Assembly (NCBI GenBank): GCA_016938035.1
Contig: JAFGVK010000183.1
Span: 1-34,591 of the forward strand
Direction of reading: 5' to 3'
DNA: 34,591 bases
DNA from: Deltaproteobacteria bacterium
GTDB lineage: Bacteria; Myxococcota_A; UBA796; GCA-2862545
Part shown: positions 18,296 to 25,842 of the stretch, one piece after another
How positions within the stretch are numbered: the first letter of the stretch is position 1
Layout of the letters: every line of letters begins with the position of its first letter
Notes under the pieces: generated by a model
Seen by the model: the letters and a program-made list of their open reading frames with translations, nothing else
Told to the model about the DNA's origin: nothing
The model's database searches: none
Position numbers and translations under genes: made by a program

Positions 18296-18335
18296 CAGAG
18301 AAGCCCCGCGAGGCGCTGGTCCTGGCGGGGCTCTG
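18296..18335 (-). terminator. Terminator-like hairpin after the metallo-beta-lactamase-fold gene
   Basis: AGCCCCGC (18302-18309) and GCGGGGCT (18325-18332) pair perfectly, extended by CAG/CTG past a small bulge. It starts 15 bases beyond the stop of the minus-strand gene ending at 18350. No long T-run. Confidence 0.55.
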
Positions 18336-18349
18336 ACGGACGCGGACCG

Positions 18350-19168
18350 CTACTTGAGGAGCGCGGAGATCGCAGACTCGAGGTTGCTCGCGGGATAGAG
18401 CAGATCGACGCCGCAGGGGAGCTCGCGGAGCGCCTCCAGGGCCTTGCGCACGTGCTGCTCGGGGATGACCGAGCCATGCTGCGGCAGGATCGCCTTGATG
18501 GGGAAGGGCGCTACCTTGTCGATGTAGCCGGCCAGGGCGCGGTTCGAGGCCATGTAGAACACATGGAACGGGACCACGGAGCGCCAGTGCGTCTCCCAGT
18601 CCGACACCAGCAGCTTCCACGCGGGATCAATGGCCGCGAAGATGTCACCGGTGAGGAGGAACCCGGAGGCCTCGTCGAAGGTGGTGAGCGCCTCGGGGAA
18701 GTGGAGGAACGGCGCGGTGATGAAGCCCAGCACCGACCCGGAGGGGAGCTCCAGGACCGTGTTGTCATTCGGCGAGGCGTCGAGCCACTTCACGTCGTGC
18801 GGGAAGCCGAAGTAGGGGAGCAGCACCCTGGCGCGAGGGGTCGCGACGAGGGTCACCTCGGGGTTGATCTTGACCCACTCCGGGAGGGAGTCGCTCACGT
18901 CGGGATCCTGGTGGTGCAGGACGATGTGGGTGACGCTCTCGGGGGGGATGATCGAAGCGACGCGCTTCTTGACCTGGGGGAAATGATGCATGGTGGAGCC
19001 GGGATCAAAGAGAACCCGCACATCACCATCGACGATCAGGTAGGCGTTGCAGCGGAACGGTGAGGCCTCTTCAGAACCCACCCAGTAGACCTGGTGGTCT
19101 CCGCTATAAAGCAGCACCGGCTCGTCGGTGTTGACGCCGTTCCGCATCAAGGAGGAAATCTGGTCCAC
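18350..19168 (-). CDS. Flavodiiron-type metallo-beta-lactamase-fold protein (ODP-like, no flavodoxin domain)
   Basis: 272 residues. The fold and motif order are those of the diiron half of flavodiiron proteins: CNAYLIVDGDVRVLFDPGS (40-58), metal motif H86-Q-D88-P-D90, H156 in PFLHFPEA, D175 in LLTGDIF and H231 in LPQHGSVI. The H-x-E-x-D-H ligand set of classic FprA/rubredoxin:oxygen oxidoreductases is here H-Q-D-P-D-V, so the last histidine is lost and the glutamate is aspartate. There is no flavodoxin or rubredoxin domain. Stand-alone or fused versions of this domain (ODP) bind O2 at a diiron site and act as sensors. I infer an oxygen- or redox-sensing or reducing role. It follows the Roadblock-like gene by 8 bp in the same unit. 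Confidence 0.8.
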   Translation of the reverse strand: MDQISSLMRNGVNTDEPVLLYSGDHQVYWVGSEEASPFRCNAYLIVDGDVRVLFDPGSTMHHFPQVKKRVASIIPPESVTHIVLHHQDPDVSDSLPEWVKINPEVTLVATPRARVLLPYFGFPHDVKWLDASPNDNTVLELPSGSVLGFITAPFLHFPEALTTFDEASGFLLTGDIFAAIDPAWKLLVSDWETHWRSVVPFHVFYMASNRALAGYIDKVAPFPIKAILPQHGSVIPEQHVRKALEALRELPCGVDLLYPASNLESAISALLK

Positions 19169-19176
19169 GTGTCCTC

Positions 19177-19542
19177 CTAGGCCGAGATGACATCCCGCAT
19201 GTAGGTGCGGATGCGGAAGCGGAGGTAGCCAATGTTCCCGCTAGACGCGAGGAATACGGCCATGAAGCGACCCGAGGCGTGGTGCATCTTCACCAGCACG
19301 TAGCCGCGGCTCGCGCTGATCAGCACCTCGTCATTGGATCCAAAATCGACGGGGCCGCCCAGCTCTTCGTAGAGGTTGTGGTACTGCTTCGCGACGCTGA
19401 CCAGGGTGGACTTGAAATCCTGGGGATCGACGTCGCCCATGGAGTGCGACTCAAAGAAGCCACCCTCGATGGAGCCGGCGGCGGCTCCCTGGTAGCCGGG
19501 GATTTCCAGGTGCAGCTGCTGGAGGAGGTTGCCAAGACCCAT
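19177..19542 (-). CDS. Small Roadblock/LC7-like protein
   Basis: 121 residues from the ATG at 19542 with GGAGA six bases upstream. The frame is open much further upstream, but that part lacks a signal or any domain and runs into the opposite promoter region. After a short N-terminus (MGLGNLLQQLHLEIPGYQG) the pattern VAKQYHNLYEELGG, VDFGSNDEVLISASRGYVLVKMHHASGRFMAVFLAS and a final amphipathic helix fits the alpha-beta sandwich of Roadblock/LC7 (MglB-like) proteins. Such proteins are small dimeric partners or GTPase activators of Ras-like MglA GTPases, or scaffold subunits. Similarity is judged by eye. It is first in a two-gene unit with the diiron protein and diverges from the kinase gene. Confidence 0.55.
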   Translation of the reverse strand: MGLGNLLQQLHLEIPGYQGAAAGSIEGGFFESHSMGDVDPQDFKSTLVSVAKQYHNLYEELGGPVDFGSNDEVLISASRGYVLVKMHHASGRFMAVFLASSGNIGYLRFRIRTYMRDVISA

Positions 19543-19692
19543 TGTGTCTCCTGAAACTGGTGGGTGAGAGGTGATGACCATAGCACAGCACGGGGCTGCG
19601 GGAGGCTCAGATTTGTTGCCGCTGCGGGGGGCGCAGGGGTGACCGAGGAAGCATACCTTAGGACGGCTGGCTTGCGGGTGATGCAGATCACT

Positions 19693-19707
19693 GTTTCCAG
19701 AGGAAAC
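19693..19707. promoter_or_regulatory. Palindromic candidate operator
   Basis: GTTTCC (19693-19698), AGA and GGAAAC (19702-19707) form a perfect 6+3+6 inverted repeat midway between two divergent operons. The regulator is unknown. Confidence 0.4.
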
Positions 19708-19844
19708 GGCGGGAGTGCGTGAGGTCGTGGAGCGGTTCACGCAAGCGGACTGTGCCAGCGGTGAAACCAAAAGCCAGCATGAACCGTGGCTCGTCTGATC
19801 AGAGGGCTCCCCACAGGGTGGGGGTGGCGGTGAGGCCGCGTGCT

Positions 19845-19880
19845 TACAATCGTATCTCGTAGTTTGAGTAGTGATACAAT
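19845..19880 (+). promoter_or_regulatory. Candidate kinase promoter with two -10-like boxes
   Basis: TACAAT occurs at 19845-19850 and again at 19875-19880, exactly 30 bp apart, within the most A+T-rich part of the divergent region and 36 bp or more before the kinase start. GTATC (19852-19856) and GATAC (19873-19877) form a weak inverted repeat around the second box. No clear -35 box. Confidence 0.3.
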
Positions 19881-19915
19881 CCCGGCCTTGAGCACGGCCG
19901 CAGAAGGAGCACGGA

Positions 19916-21877
19916 ATGGCAAGGTCGGGTGGCATTGGCGGGTTTTTCAGTCGCCTGTTCGGGGGGCCGGAGGAGGTGAAGCTGGTCAGCGGCACCATCC
20001 TCGGGGAGCGGTACCTGCTGATTGAGGAGATTGGAAAGGGCGGCTCCGCCACGGTCTTCAGGGCGCGCGACCAATTGTTGGAGCACGAGGTCGCGCTGAA
20101 GATCCTGCACCTCGACAGCTTTGACGACTCCGGCGCGCGCGAGCTGTTGGCCAACCTCCGGGCGGAGGCGAGCCTGGCGATGTCCCTGTCTCACCGAAAC
20201 ATCACTAGGGTGTTCACCTATGAGTCGCTCCAGAACCTGGAGCTGTTGGTGATGGAGTACGTGCACGGCGCCAACCTGTCCCGGGTGCGGAGCCAGCGGG
20301 TCAACAAGCGCCTCACCACCGAGGAGGTGGCTGCCCTCGGCGTGGCCGCGCTGGACGCGCTGGTGTACGCGCACGATCGCGGGATCATCCACAACGACAT
20401 CAAGCCTGGCAATTTCATCCTCACACCCAAGGGTGTGCTGAAGCTGTGCGATTTTGGCTTGGCGCGTCTGTCCGACGCCGGCAACCGCAAGGGCACCCTC
20501 GCGGCGGGGACCATCCCGTTCATGAGCCCGGAGCGGATCAGGGGCGCGTCGGGAAATGTGCTCTCCGATATCTTCGCCATCGGCGCGACGCTCTGGTACC
20601 TGGGCAGCGGCAGTCCCCCTTATGGACGGAAGCTGAAGGAGGTGGTGGAGCGCTTCAAGGATCCCTTGGACGCCTCGCCGCACATGGAGGCCGGGCTGGA
20701 CTGGGTGCTCCGCAGGGCCCTCTCACTCAAGCCGGAGCGGCGCTGGCAGAGCGCTCGAGAGATGCAGGCCGCGCTCATGCACTGCTGCCACGTGGATCCC
20801 GAGCACGACGGAACCCCAACGGTCATGGACACGGTGGAGCAGGTGATCGAGCGGGGCAGGTCCGAGGGGTTCAGCCCTGAGGGGGGGGAGGACACCCTGA
20901 GGTACACCAGCCCGAGCGTAGGGATGGTGGACAGCGCCGCGCTGGAGCTCGCCGAAGAGCAGACGCTGGAGATCGACCGCGCCAGGCTGAACGCCTATCT
21001 CCAGGACCAGAGCGGGCAGCGTCCAGGGGCCACTGCTGCTCCCCAGGCAGCAGTCTCGACGGTGGAGGCGTCAGCCATGGGTGTACCGACGCCCGTCGCC
21101 GCGCCCGTCGCCGCGCCCGTCGCCGCGCAGGCGGTGGAGCAGCGGATCGCGCCGGCGCCAGAACCTCAGCTCGCCGCGGCTGCGCCGGTCCCAGAACGGC
21201 TGGCCGCACCGGCGTCGGTCCCACAGCGGGTGGCCCCGGAGCCCCAGCCTGTGGAGGAGCAGGGGCCGCGGATTCGCCCTCTTCCCCAGGACATGGCGGT
21301 CATTCCCGCGTCCGTGATCGACGGCGTCGAGGTGCCGTCCTTCTTCATTGAGAAGACGCTGGTGACCAACCAGCAGTATCGGGAGTTCCTCCAAGCGACG
21401 GAGCGGACCCCTCCCCAGCACTGGTTCGGGATGCGTTTCCCCGACGGTGAGGCGCGGCATCCGGTGACTGGCGTGAGCCTGTCCCAGGCGAAGGCCTACG
21501 CGGTGTGGCGAGGACGGCGCCTAGTCACCTTTGAGGAGTGGGTCGCCGCCGCTACCGGCGGGATGCGACGCAATCCCTGGGGTGGATCGAGCGTGGACGG
21601 CCGCTGCAACTGCAAGCACAGCGGGCTGGATCACACCTCTCCCGTGGGGAGCTTCCCGGAGGGTGACTCTCCACAAGGGGTCCAGGATCTCTGGGGGAAC
21701 GTGTGGGAGTGGCTGGATGTCCAGGTTGAGAACGAGTGGGATGACAGGGTGCGCGTAGTGGGAGGCTCGTTCAAGCACGGGTGCAGCGCCTCCAGCCTCC
21801 CCGAGACCTCGCTGTCGGCAGACAAAGAGTACGTCTACCTCGGGTTCAGGTGCGCCATGGATGCGGTGGGCAGATGA
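19916..21877 (+). CDS. Ser/Thr protein kinase fused to an FGE-sulfatase-like domain
   Basis: 653 residues; AAGGAG precedes the ATG. Residues ~31-290 form a Hanks-type kinase: glycine loop IGKGGSATV (39-47), ATP-binding Lys62 (VALKIL), catalytic D161 in H159-N-D-I-K-P, DFG at 179-181 and SPE at 204-206. The usual HRD is HND, so this is a non-RD kinase, probably not needing activation-loop phosphorylation. Residues ~340-455 are an Ala/Pro/Gln linker with short PVAA repeats. Residues ~456-650 match the formylglycine-generating-enzyme/sulfatase-modifying domain (TLVTNQQYREFL, GVSLSQAKAYAVWRGRRLVTFEEW, VQDLWGNVWEWL, YLGFRCA). The paired copper-binding cysteines of true FGE are not evident, so this half is probably a binding module, as in other bacterial kinase-FGE fusions. 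No transmembrane segment is seen. Its stop overlaps the next start (ATGA). Confidence 0.9.
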   Translation: MARSGGIGGFFSRLFGGPEEVKLVSGTILGERYLLIEEIGKGGSATVFRARDQLLEHEVALKILHLDSFDDSGARELLANLRAEASLAMSLSHRNITRVFTYESLQNLELLVMEYVHGANLSRVRSQRVNKRLTTEEVAALGVAALDALVYAHDRGIIHNDIKPGNFILTPKGVLKLCDFGLARLSDAGNRKGTLAAGTIPFMSPERIRGASGNVLSDIFAIGATLWYLGSGSPPYGRKLKEVVERFKDPLDASPHMEAGLDWVLRRALSLKPERRWQSAREMQAALMHCCHVDPEHDGTPTVMDTVEQVIERGRSEGFSPEGGEDTLRYTSPSVGMVDSAALELAEEQTLEIDRARLNAYLQDQSGQRPGATAAPQAAVSTVEASAMGVPTPVAAPVAAPVAAQAVEQRIAPAPEPQLAAAAPVPERLAAPASVPQRVAPEPQPVEEQGPRIRPLPQDMAVIPASVIDGVEVPSFFIEKTLVTNQQYREFLQATERTPPQHWFGMRFPDGEARHPVTGVSLSQAKAYAVWRGRRLVTFEEWVAAATGGMRRNPWGGSSVDGRCNCKHSGLDHTSPVGSFPEGDSPQGVQDLWGNVWEWLDVQVENEWDDRVRVVGGSFKHGCSASSLPETSLSADKEYVYLGFRCAMDAVGR

Positions 21878-24870
21878 ACCGCGGGATGGACTGGGACGGA
21901 CTTGACGGGTGCGCTGTGGCCTGGGACACAGGCCCCGCACCGCTCGCACCTGCGCTGGAGCGCATGGCGGCAGCTCCCGCTCCGCAGGTCTCTACCGAGG
22001 CTCCTGTGGGCCTGCCGAAGGCGCTCGACGTGGACGCGCTGGACGGGATCCTGGCGCTCTGGCCTGTTCCCGCGGTCGCTGAGGCAGCGGTGGCGGTGCG
22101 CGAGGCGCCTGAAGTCCTCGTCCCCATCCCAGTCGCTGCGTCGGAGCAGGCGGTGGCGGTGCGCGAGGCGCCTGAAGTCCTCGTCCCCATCCCAGTCGCT
22201 GCGTCGGAGCAGGCGGTGGCGGTGCCCCACGAGCTCTCCGCTCCAGCCCCCGTGCGGGAGGTGCAAGGTGAGGACCCTCTCCCGCCGCAGGTCGTCACTG
22301 AGGCGCTGTCCGGCCCCCCTGTGGCCTCGGGCGCTGTCGGAAGGGTCTGGGAGGCCGGCCCAGTGGACTGGGATGGTCTCGACGGCGCGCTGACCGCGGC
22401 TCCCACCGGGACCCTCGTGGGGGGCGATGCACCGCGTCCGCTTGCCGCCGCTCCAGGGGAGGTGGCGCGGACAGCGCCGCAGGCGCCCTGGGCTGCGGGG
22501 CCAGTGGACTGGGATGGTCTCGATGGCGCGCTGTCGTCGCCGCAGCCGCCCGTCCTCGTCGCGGAGGGGGTGTCGCCCCCGGTGGAGGCGCAGGCAGCCC
22601 TCACCCCCGCGGTCGCTGCGGAGCCGCTCGTTGTCCTCGAGCCGGTCGTGTCGACGGCGCCGGTGCTCATGGACCTGGACCCTGGCACCCTGTCGGCGCA
22701 GCTCGCGGCAGCGCCGCTGGTCGCCCCCGCGCCCGCTCCGCAGCCCCTGTGGGAGGCGGGTCCAGTGGACTGGGACGGGCTGGACGGGGTGGGGGTCGTC
22801 GCGCTGTCCCCACCGGTGAGCGTGCTCTCGACCCGACCTGAGGTCGACGTCGCGGAGCCGGGGTCACGGGTCTGGGAGACGGGTCCCATCGACTGGGACG
22901 GTCTGGATGGCGTCGTCGTCGCGCCGGTTGTGAGGTCCCACGCAGCCTCGCCTCCTGCAGAGGTGCCGCGCGCGACCGGGGAGGTGGACCTCGCCGGCCT
23001 GTCCGCTGCGGCGGCTCCGCCTGAAGCGGTGGCGGTGGGCACCGGCGCGCTCTCGGGGCAGGTCTCGCGCGAGGCGGCTCAGGCAGAAGCGGTTGTGGCT
23101 GGGCCTGCCGACGCCTCGGCGCTGTCCGAAGCGATCGCGGATGAGCCGGCCGGGGGGCTCTCTGAGCCGCTGGACGGCCTGCCCGCTGGGGGGTCGGCGC
23201 CGGCGGTCGACGAGGTGGCGGTGTCGGCGGTGGCGCTCGACGAGGTGGCGGTGTCTGGAGGCAGGGCTCCCCGGCGGCCCGAGGCCGCGGCGCTGGTGGA
23301 GGTCTCCGTTGAGGTGATCCCTGTCGCGGCCCTGACTCCCGCTGCAGCAGCGGTGGCCCCTGACGCACCGCCGATCGCCGAGCCAGGGGCACCCCAGCCT
23401 CAGGTCCGAGCTCCTGTTGGTAAGGACCCCAGCACCGCTGGGGGCACCCCCGCGCGACGCCCCTATGGCGCGCCCGCGCGTCAGAAGCGCAGGGGTGAGG
23501 CCGATATCCGGCGCGACCTCTCCAAGACGATGCTGCAGCTGGGAGCGAACGAGAGCGCCGCTCCGGGTACAGGGGTTCAGGGGCGACTGGGCGCGTTGGT
23601 GGAGGCGTCGGAGAGTGTGCTGGGTGAACACGTCACCCAGTCCGGTGACACAGGGGTCCGCCTCTTCCTGGACGAGGACACCTCGCCCAGCGTGCACAGC
23701 ACCTCAAGCTTCGCAACCGACGCGCGCCTGCGGGGGCTGATCCCCAGCGATGAGCACACGGGGGAGATCTCCTCTGTCACGCTGACCACTGGGGGCATCG
23801 CGATAGACAGCGGGCTGTCGGACCAGGACACCGGAGCGATCCCCTCCACGGTGGTCAGAAACCTCGCCGCGTTGGCCGAGAAGGCAGACCGGGGAGGAGA
23901 CGCCCTCACGAAGCTCGCCGACCAGCTCGCACCGCCCGAGGACGAGGGTGAGGTCACCGAGTACGGCGGTGAGGCCGAGGTAGATCGGGGAGACATCGCG
24001 GCGCTCGCCGAGGTGCTGGGCGACCCAGGGGAGCGCGTCGACCCCGACTGGGCCGACGAGGATCAGGAGCCGGTGCCTCCCGCGGGGCGTGGGTCATGGT
24101 GGGTATGGGGAGCGATCGCGGTCGCGGCCTTGCTGACGATCTCCGTGTTGACCGTCGGCGCTGGTGGGGCGGTCGCGTGGCGCATGAGCGGAGCAGATCC
24201 CGAGCGGGCGCCGGTGGAGGTCGCCGCTGCCTCGCCCGAGGGAGAGCACGCGCCGTTGCCTGTATCGACGGGGCCCAGCGGGGCGACCGCGTCGAACCCA
24301 GAGACGCCTCGAGCGCCTGGCACGGTGGCCGCTTCGGAGCCAGGCGCTGAGCCCTCGGCAGGAGCGGAGCGCGACGCGGGGAGGCGAACCGAGCTGCCGG
24401 AGGCACCTCCGTCGCCCGTCGAGCGGCCGGCCGCGCCCCCTGTCGAGCCCCAGCAGGCGCCACAGGCAGCAGCGGTGCGGGGCAGCGCGCCCAACGCCGT
24501 GGATCCCCAGCGGCCTGAGGGTACCGCTGACGCGCCGCCGATTCCCCCCAGGGATGATGGCAGCTCCTGGGTGCTGAGCTTCGCCTTTGAGGGCATGCGA
24601 CACCCGGACTCCAGCGTCCCCTCCTGGGTGCTGGGGTGTGACGCGCTGGAGGTGACCGGGCACACCTGCTCCCTGGGCGATGAGCAGGCCAACTACGCTG
24701 TGGGCCTCGTGAGAGCTAGGTTGGTCCGCGACATGCTGATTCGCGCGGGGGTGGCCGACGGCGCCGTGACCGTGCGGTCGGCGGGAGAGACAGCGCCGGT
24801 GGCCGACAACGGAACCCTCGCTGGCCGAGTCAGGAACCGCCGCGTGGAGGTCCGCTGTGTTCCTCGGTGA
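21874..24870 (+). CDS. DWDGLDG-repeat inner-membrane protein with C-terminal OmpA-like domain
   Basis: 998 residues from the ATG in the ATGA overlap with the kinase; an upstream in-frame ATG would lie inside the kinase and adds only basic residues. The first ~740 residues are Ala/Pro/Val/Glu-rich, largely disordered, with five exact DWDGLDG motifs at 6-12, 165-171, 212-218, 299-305 and 340-346. Four are preceded by W-x-x-G-P-[VI], and degenerate versions exist (DVDALDG at 52-58). One hydrophobic helix (~741-767, WVWGAIAVAALLTISVLTV) spans the membrane; another Pro/Ala linker leads to an OmpA C-terminal domain (~895-998: EVTGHT, RARLVRDMLIRAGV, GRVRNRRVEVRC). The OmpA family binds peptidoglycan, so the repeat part should face the cytosol next to the kinase. 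The usual Asp after GHT is Cys here. I infer a wall-anchored, cytosolic docking protein; no known family for the N-terminal part is recognised. Confidence 0.85.
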   Translation: MNRGMDWDGLDGCAVAWDTGPAPLAPALERMAAAPAPQVSTEAPVGLPKALDVDALDGILALWPVPAVAEAAVAVREAPEVLVPIPVAASEQAVAVREAPEVLVPIPVAASEQAVAVPHELSAPAPVREVQGEDPLPPQVVTEALSGPPVASGAVGRVWEAGPVDWDGLDGALTAAPTGTLVGGDAPRPLAAAPGEVARTAPQAPWAAGPVDWDGLDGALSSPQPPVLVAEGVSPPVEAQAALTPAVAAEPLVVLEPVVSTAPVLMDLDPGTLSAQLAAAPLVAPAPAPQPLWEAGPVDWDGLDGVGVVALSPPVSVLSTRPEVDVAEPGSRVWETGPIDWDGLDGVVVAPVVRSHAASPPAEVPRATGEVDLAGLSAAAAPPEAVAVGTGALSGQVSREAAQAEAVVAGPADASALSEAIADEPAGGLSEPLDGLPAGGSAPAVDEVAVSAVALDEVAVSGGRAPRRPEAAALVEVSVEVIPVAALTPAAAAVAPDAPPIAEPGAPQPQVRAPVGKDPSTAGGTPARRPYGAPARQKRRGEADIRRDLSKTMLQLGANESAAPGTGVQGRLGALVEASESVLGEHVTQSGDTGVRLFLDEDTSPSVHSTSSFATDARLRGLIPSDEHTGEISSVTLTTGGIAIDSGLSDQDTGAIPSTVVRNLAALAEKADRGGDALTKLADQLAPPEDEGEVTEYGGEAEVDRGDIAALAEVLGDPGERVDPDWADEDQEPVPPAGRGSWWVWGAIAVAALLTISVLTVGAGGAVAWRMSGADPERAPVEVAAASPEGEHAPLPVSTGPSGATASNPETPRAPGTVAASEPGAEPSAGAERDAGRRTELPEAPPSPVERPAAPPVEPQQAPQAAAVRGSAPNAVDPQRPEGTADAPPIPPRDDGSSWVLSFAFEGMRHPDSSVPSWVLGCDALEVTGHTCSLGDEQANYAVGLVRARLVRDMLIRAGVADGAVTVRSAGETAPVADNGTLAGRVRNRRVEVRCVPR
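22087..22212 (+). repeat. 63-bp exact tandem duplication inside the DWDGLDG gene
   Basis: The 63-bp unit at 22087-22149 is repeated at 22150-22212, with about a dozen further bases matching a third start. It encodes two copies of a 21-residue unit containing VREAPEVLVPIPVAASEQ. Near-perfect identity suggests a recent duplication by slippage or unequal crossover, in frame. Confidence 0.85.
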
Positions 24871-25018
24871 CGCCGTGCGGGACTTGGGGTGCAATACAGA
24901 ATTTGGGGTTGGTGACGCGAAGCGCCTTTCAGTATGTCCCGCCGTTGAAGTATGATGCGGTGTCTTTTCGGAAACCCTATGATTCGGGCTTCGAGCGAGG
25001 CCACAGGAGTCGAGACAC

Positions 25019-25399
25019 ATGGTCAGTCGCGCCGAACGTAACAAGCTGATTGAACAGAACCTCGTAGCGCTGACCAGCCTTCGCGGTGTCACCACTGCCG
25101 CGATCGTGGACAGCGACGGGTTCGTCACCCACATCCGGCGTGACTTTGAGGTTGACACCGACGCGCTCGGCGCGGCGGTGCAGGTCGTCCTCTCGGCCTC
25201 CAAGCAGGCCTCCGGGCACGTGGCTCAGCGTGATGTGCGCCTCATCCTGTCCGAGAACGAGGACGGGATCATCATCCTCGCGCCGCTGACGAGGGATTTC
25301 GCGCTCGCGGTGGTCACCGACAAGTCGGCCATGCTGGGCGCAGTTCGGTTTGAGATCCGCGAGACGATCCCTGAGCTCAACGCGCTCTTCGGAGGCTGA
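25019..25399 (+). CDS. Roadblock/LC7 domain protein
   Basis: 126 residues with AGGAG nine bases upstream. The whole protein is one Roadblock/LC7 domain: N-terminal helix (NKLIEQNLVALTSLRGV), first strands TTAAIVDSDGFVTHIR, helix ALGAAVQVVLSASKQAS, strands VRLILSENEDGIIILAPLTRDFALAVVTDK and C-terminal helix FEIRETIPELNALF. This is the MglB-like pattern. MglB-type proteins dimerise and act on Ras-like MglA GTPases in myxobacterial polarity and motility; other bacterial Roadblock proteins serve as scaffolds. No MglA is nearby. It is 148 bp after the DWDGLDG gene and two bases before a second Roadblock-like gene. Confidence 0.85.
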   Translation: MVSRAERNKLIEQNLVALTSLRGVTTAAIVDSDGFVTHIRRDFEVDTDALGAAVQVVLSASKQASGHVAQRDVRLILSENEDGIIILAPLTRDFALAVVTDKSAMLGAVRFEIRETIPELNALFGG

Positions 25400-25401
25400 G
25401 C

Positions 25402-25803
25402 ATGCACTGGCTCGCCGATGAGATCGAGAACCTCCGCCAGCTCGCTCAGGAGCAGTCTGGGGTGCGGGGCGGACGAGGTAAGGTGATCAAGGCCATCACG
25501 CGCCTCGTAGAGGACATCGGCGCGCGAGACGATGTTAAGGGGAGCTTCGCCTCTCACGACGGCTTCCTCCTCGCCTTTGGCGGCATGGAGCGCGGCAGGG
25601 CAGAGTCCCTCGCGGCCATCGCCCAGATGATCGTAGACCCCGCGCTCACCGCCTCTGGCAGGATGGAGTTTGGGGATCTTCAGCAGGTGCTCATCGTGGC
25701 TGACCAGGAGAAGCTCGCGCTGCTCCAGTCGGGTACCTTCACGATCGGCATCGTCGCCAAGCGACAGACACACCTGGGGCAGTCGCTCTCTCAGAAGCAG
25801 TGA
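25402..25803 (+). CDS. Second Roadblock/LC7-like protein
   Basis: 133 residues, starting two bases after the upstream Roadblock stop, so the pair is certainly co-translated. The helix-strand order (LADEIENLRQLAQEQSG, VKGSFASHDGFLLAFGG, GRAESLAAIAQMIVDPAL, LQQVLIVADQEKLALLQSGTFTIGIVAKR) fits a Roadblock/LC7 domain with a longer N-terminal helix and a Gln/Ser-rich tail. Two adjacent divergent Roadblock proteins suggest a heterodimer, as in eukaryotic Ragulator or some bacterial polarity complexes. The exact partner is unknown. The protease gene begins 39 bp downstream, past a GGCGCC-GT-GGCGCC stem. Confidence 0.75.
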   Translation: MHWLADEIENLRQLAQEQSGVRGGRGKVIKAITRLVEDIGARDDVKGSFASHDGFLLAFGGMERGRAESLAAIAQMIVDPALTASGRMEFGDLQQVLIVADQEKLALLQSGTFTIGIVAKRQTHLGQSLSQKQ

Positions 25804-25842
25804 GCCCCTCCGCCGGCGCCGTGGCGCCAAGGGGTTTCATTG

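Larger units (their letters stand above)
17971..18349. other. Intergenic region between two convergent operons
   Basis: No supported gene. It holds a terminator-like hairpin at each end (18004-18041 and 18296-18335) and, in between, two adjacent copies of a 34-bp unit (18131-18164 and 18165-18198). Short open frames across it are Arg/Pro/Ser-rich and lack ribosome-binding sites. Confidence 0.6.
19543..19915. other. Divergent control region between Roadblock-like and kinase operons
   Basis: 373 bp without a supported gene, clearly richer in A+T than its surroundings near 19840-19880. It contains a GTTTCC-AGA-GGAAAC palindrome at 19693-19707, TACAAT boxes at 19845 and 19875, and a CGGCC/GGCCG stem just before the kinase ribosome-binding site (AAGGAG, 19904-19909). 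Confidence 0.6.
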
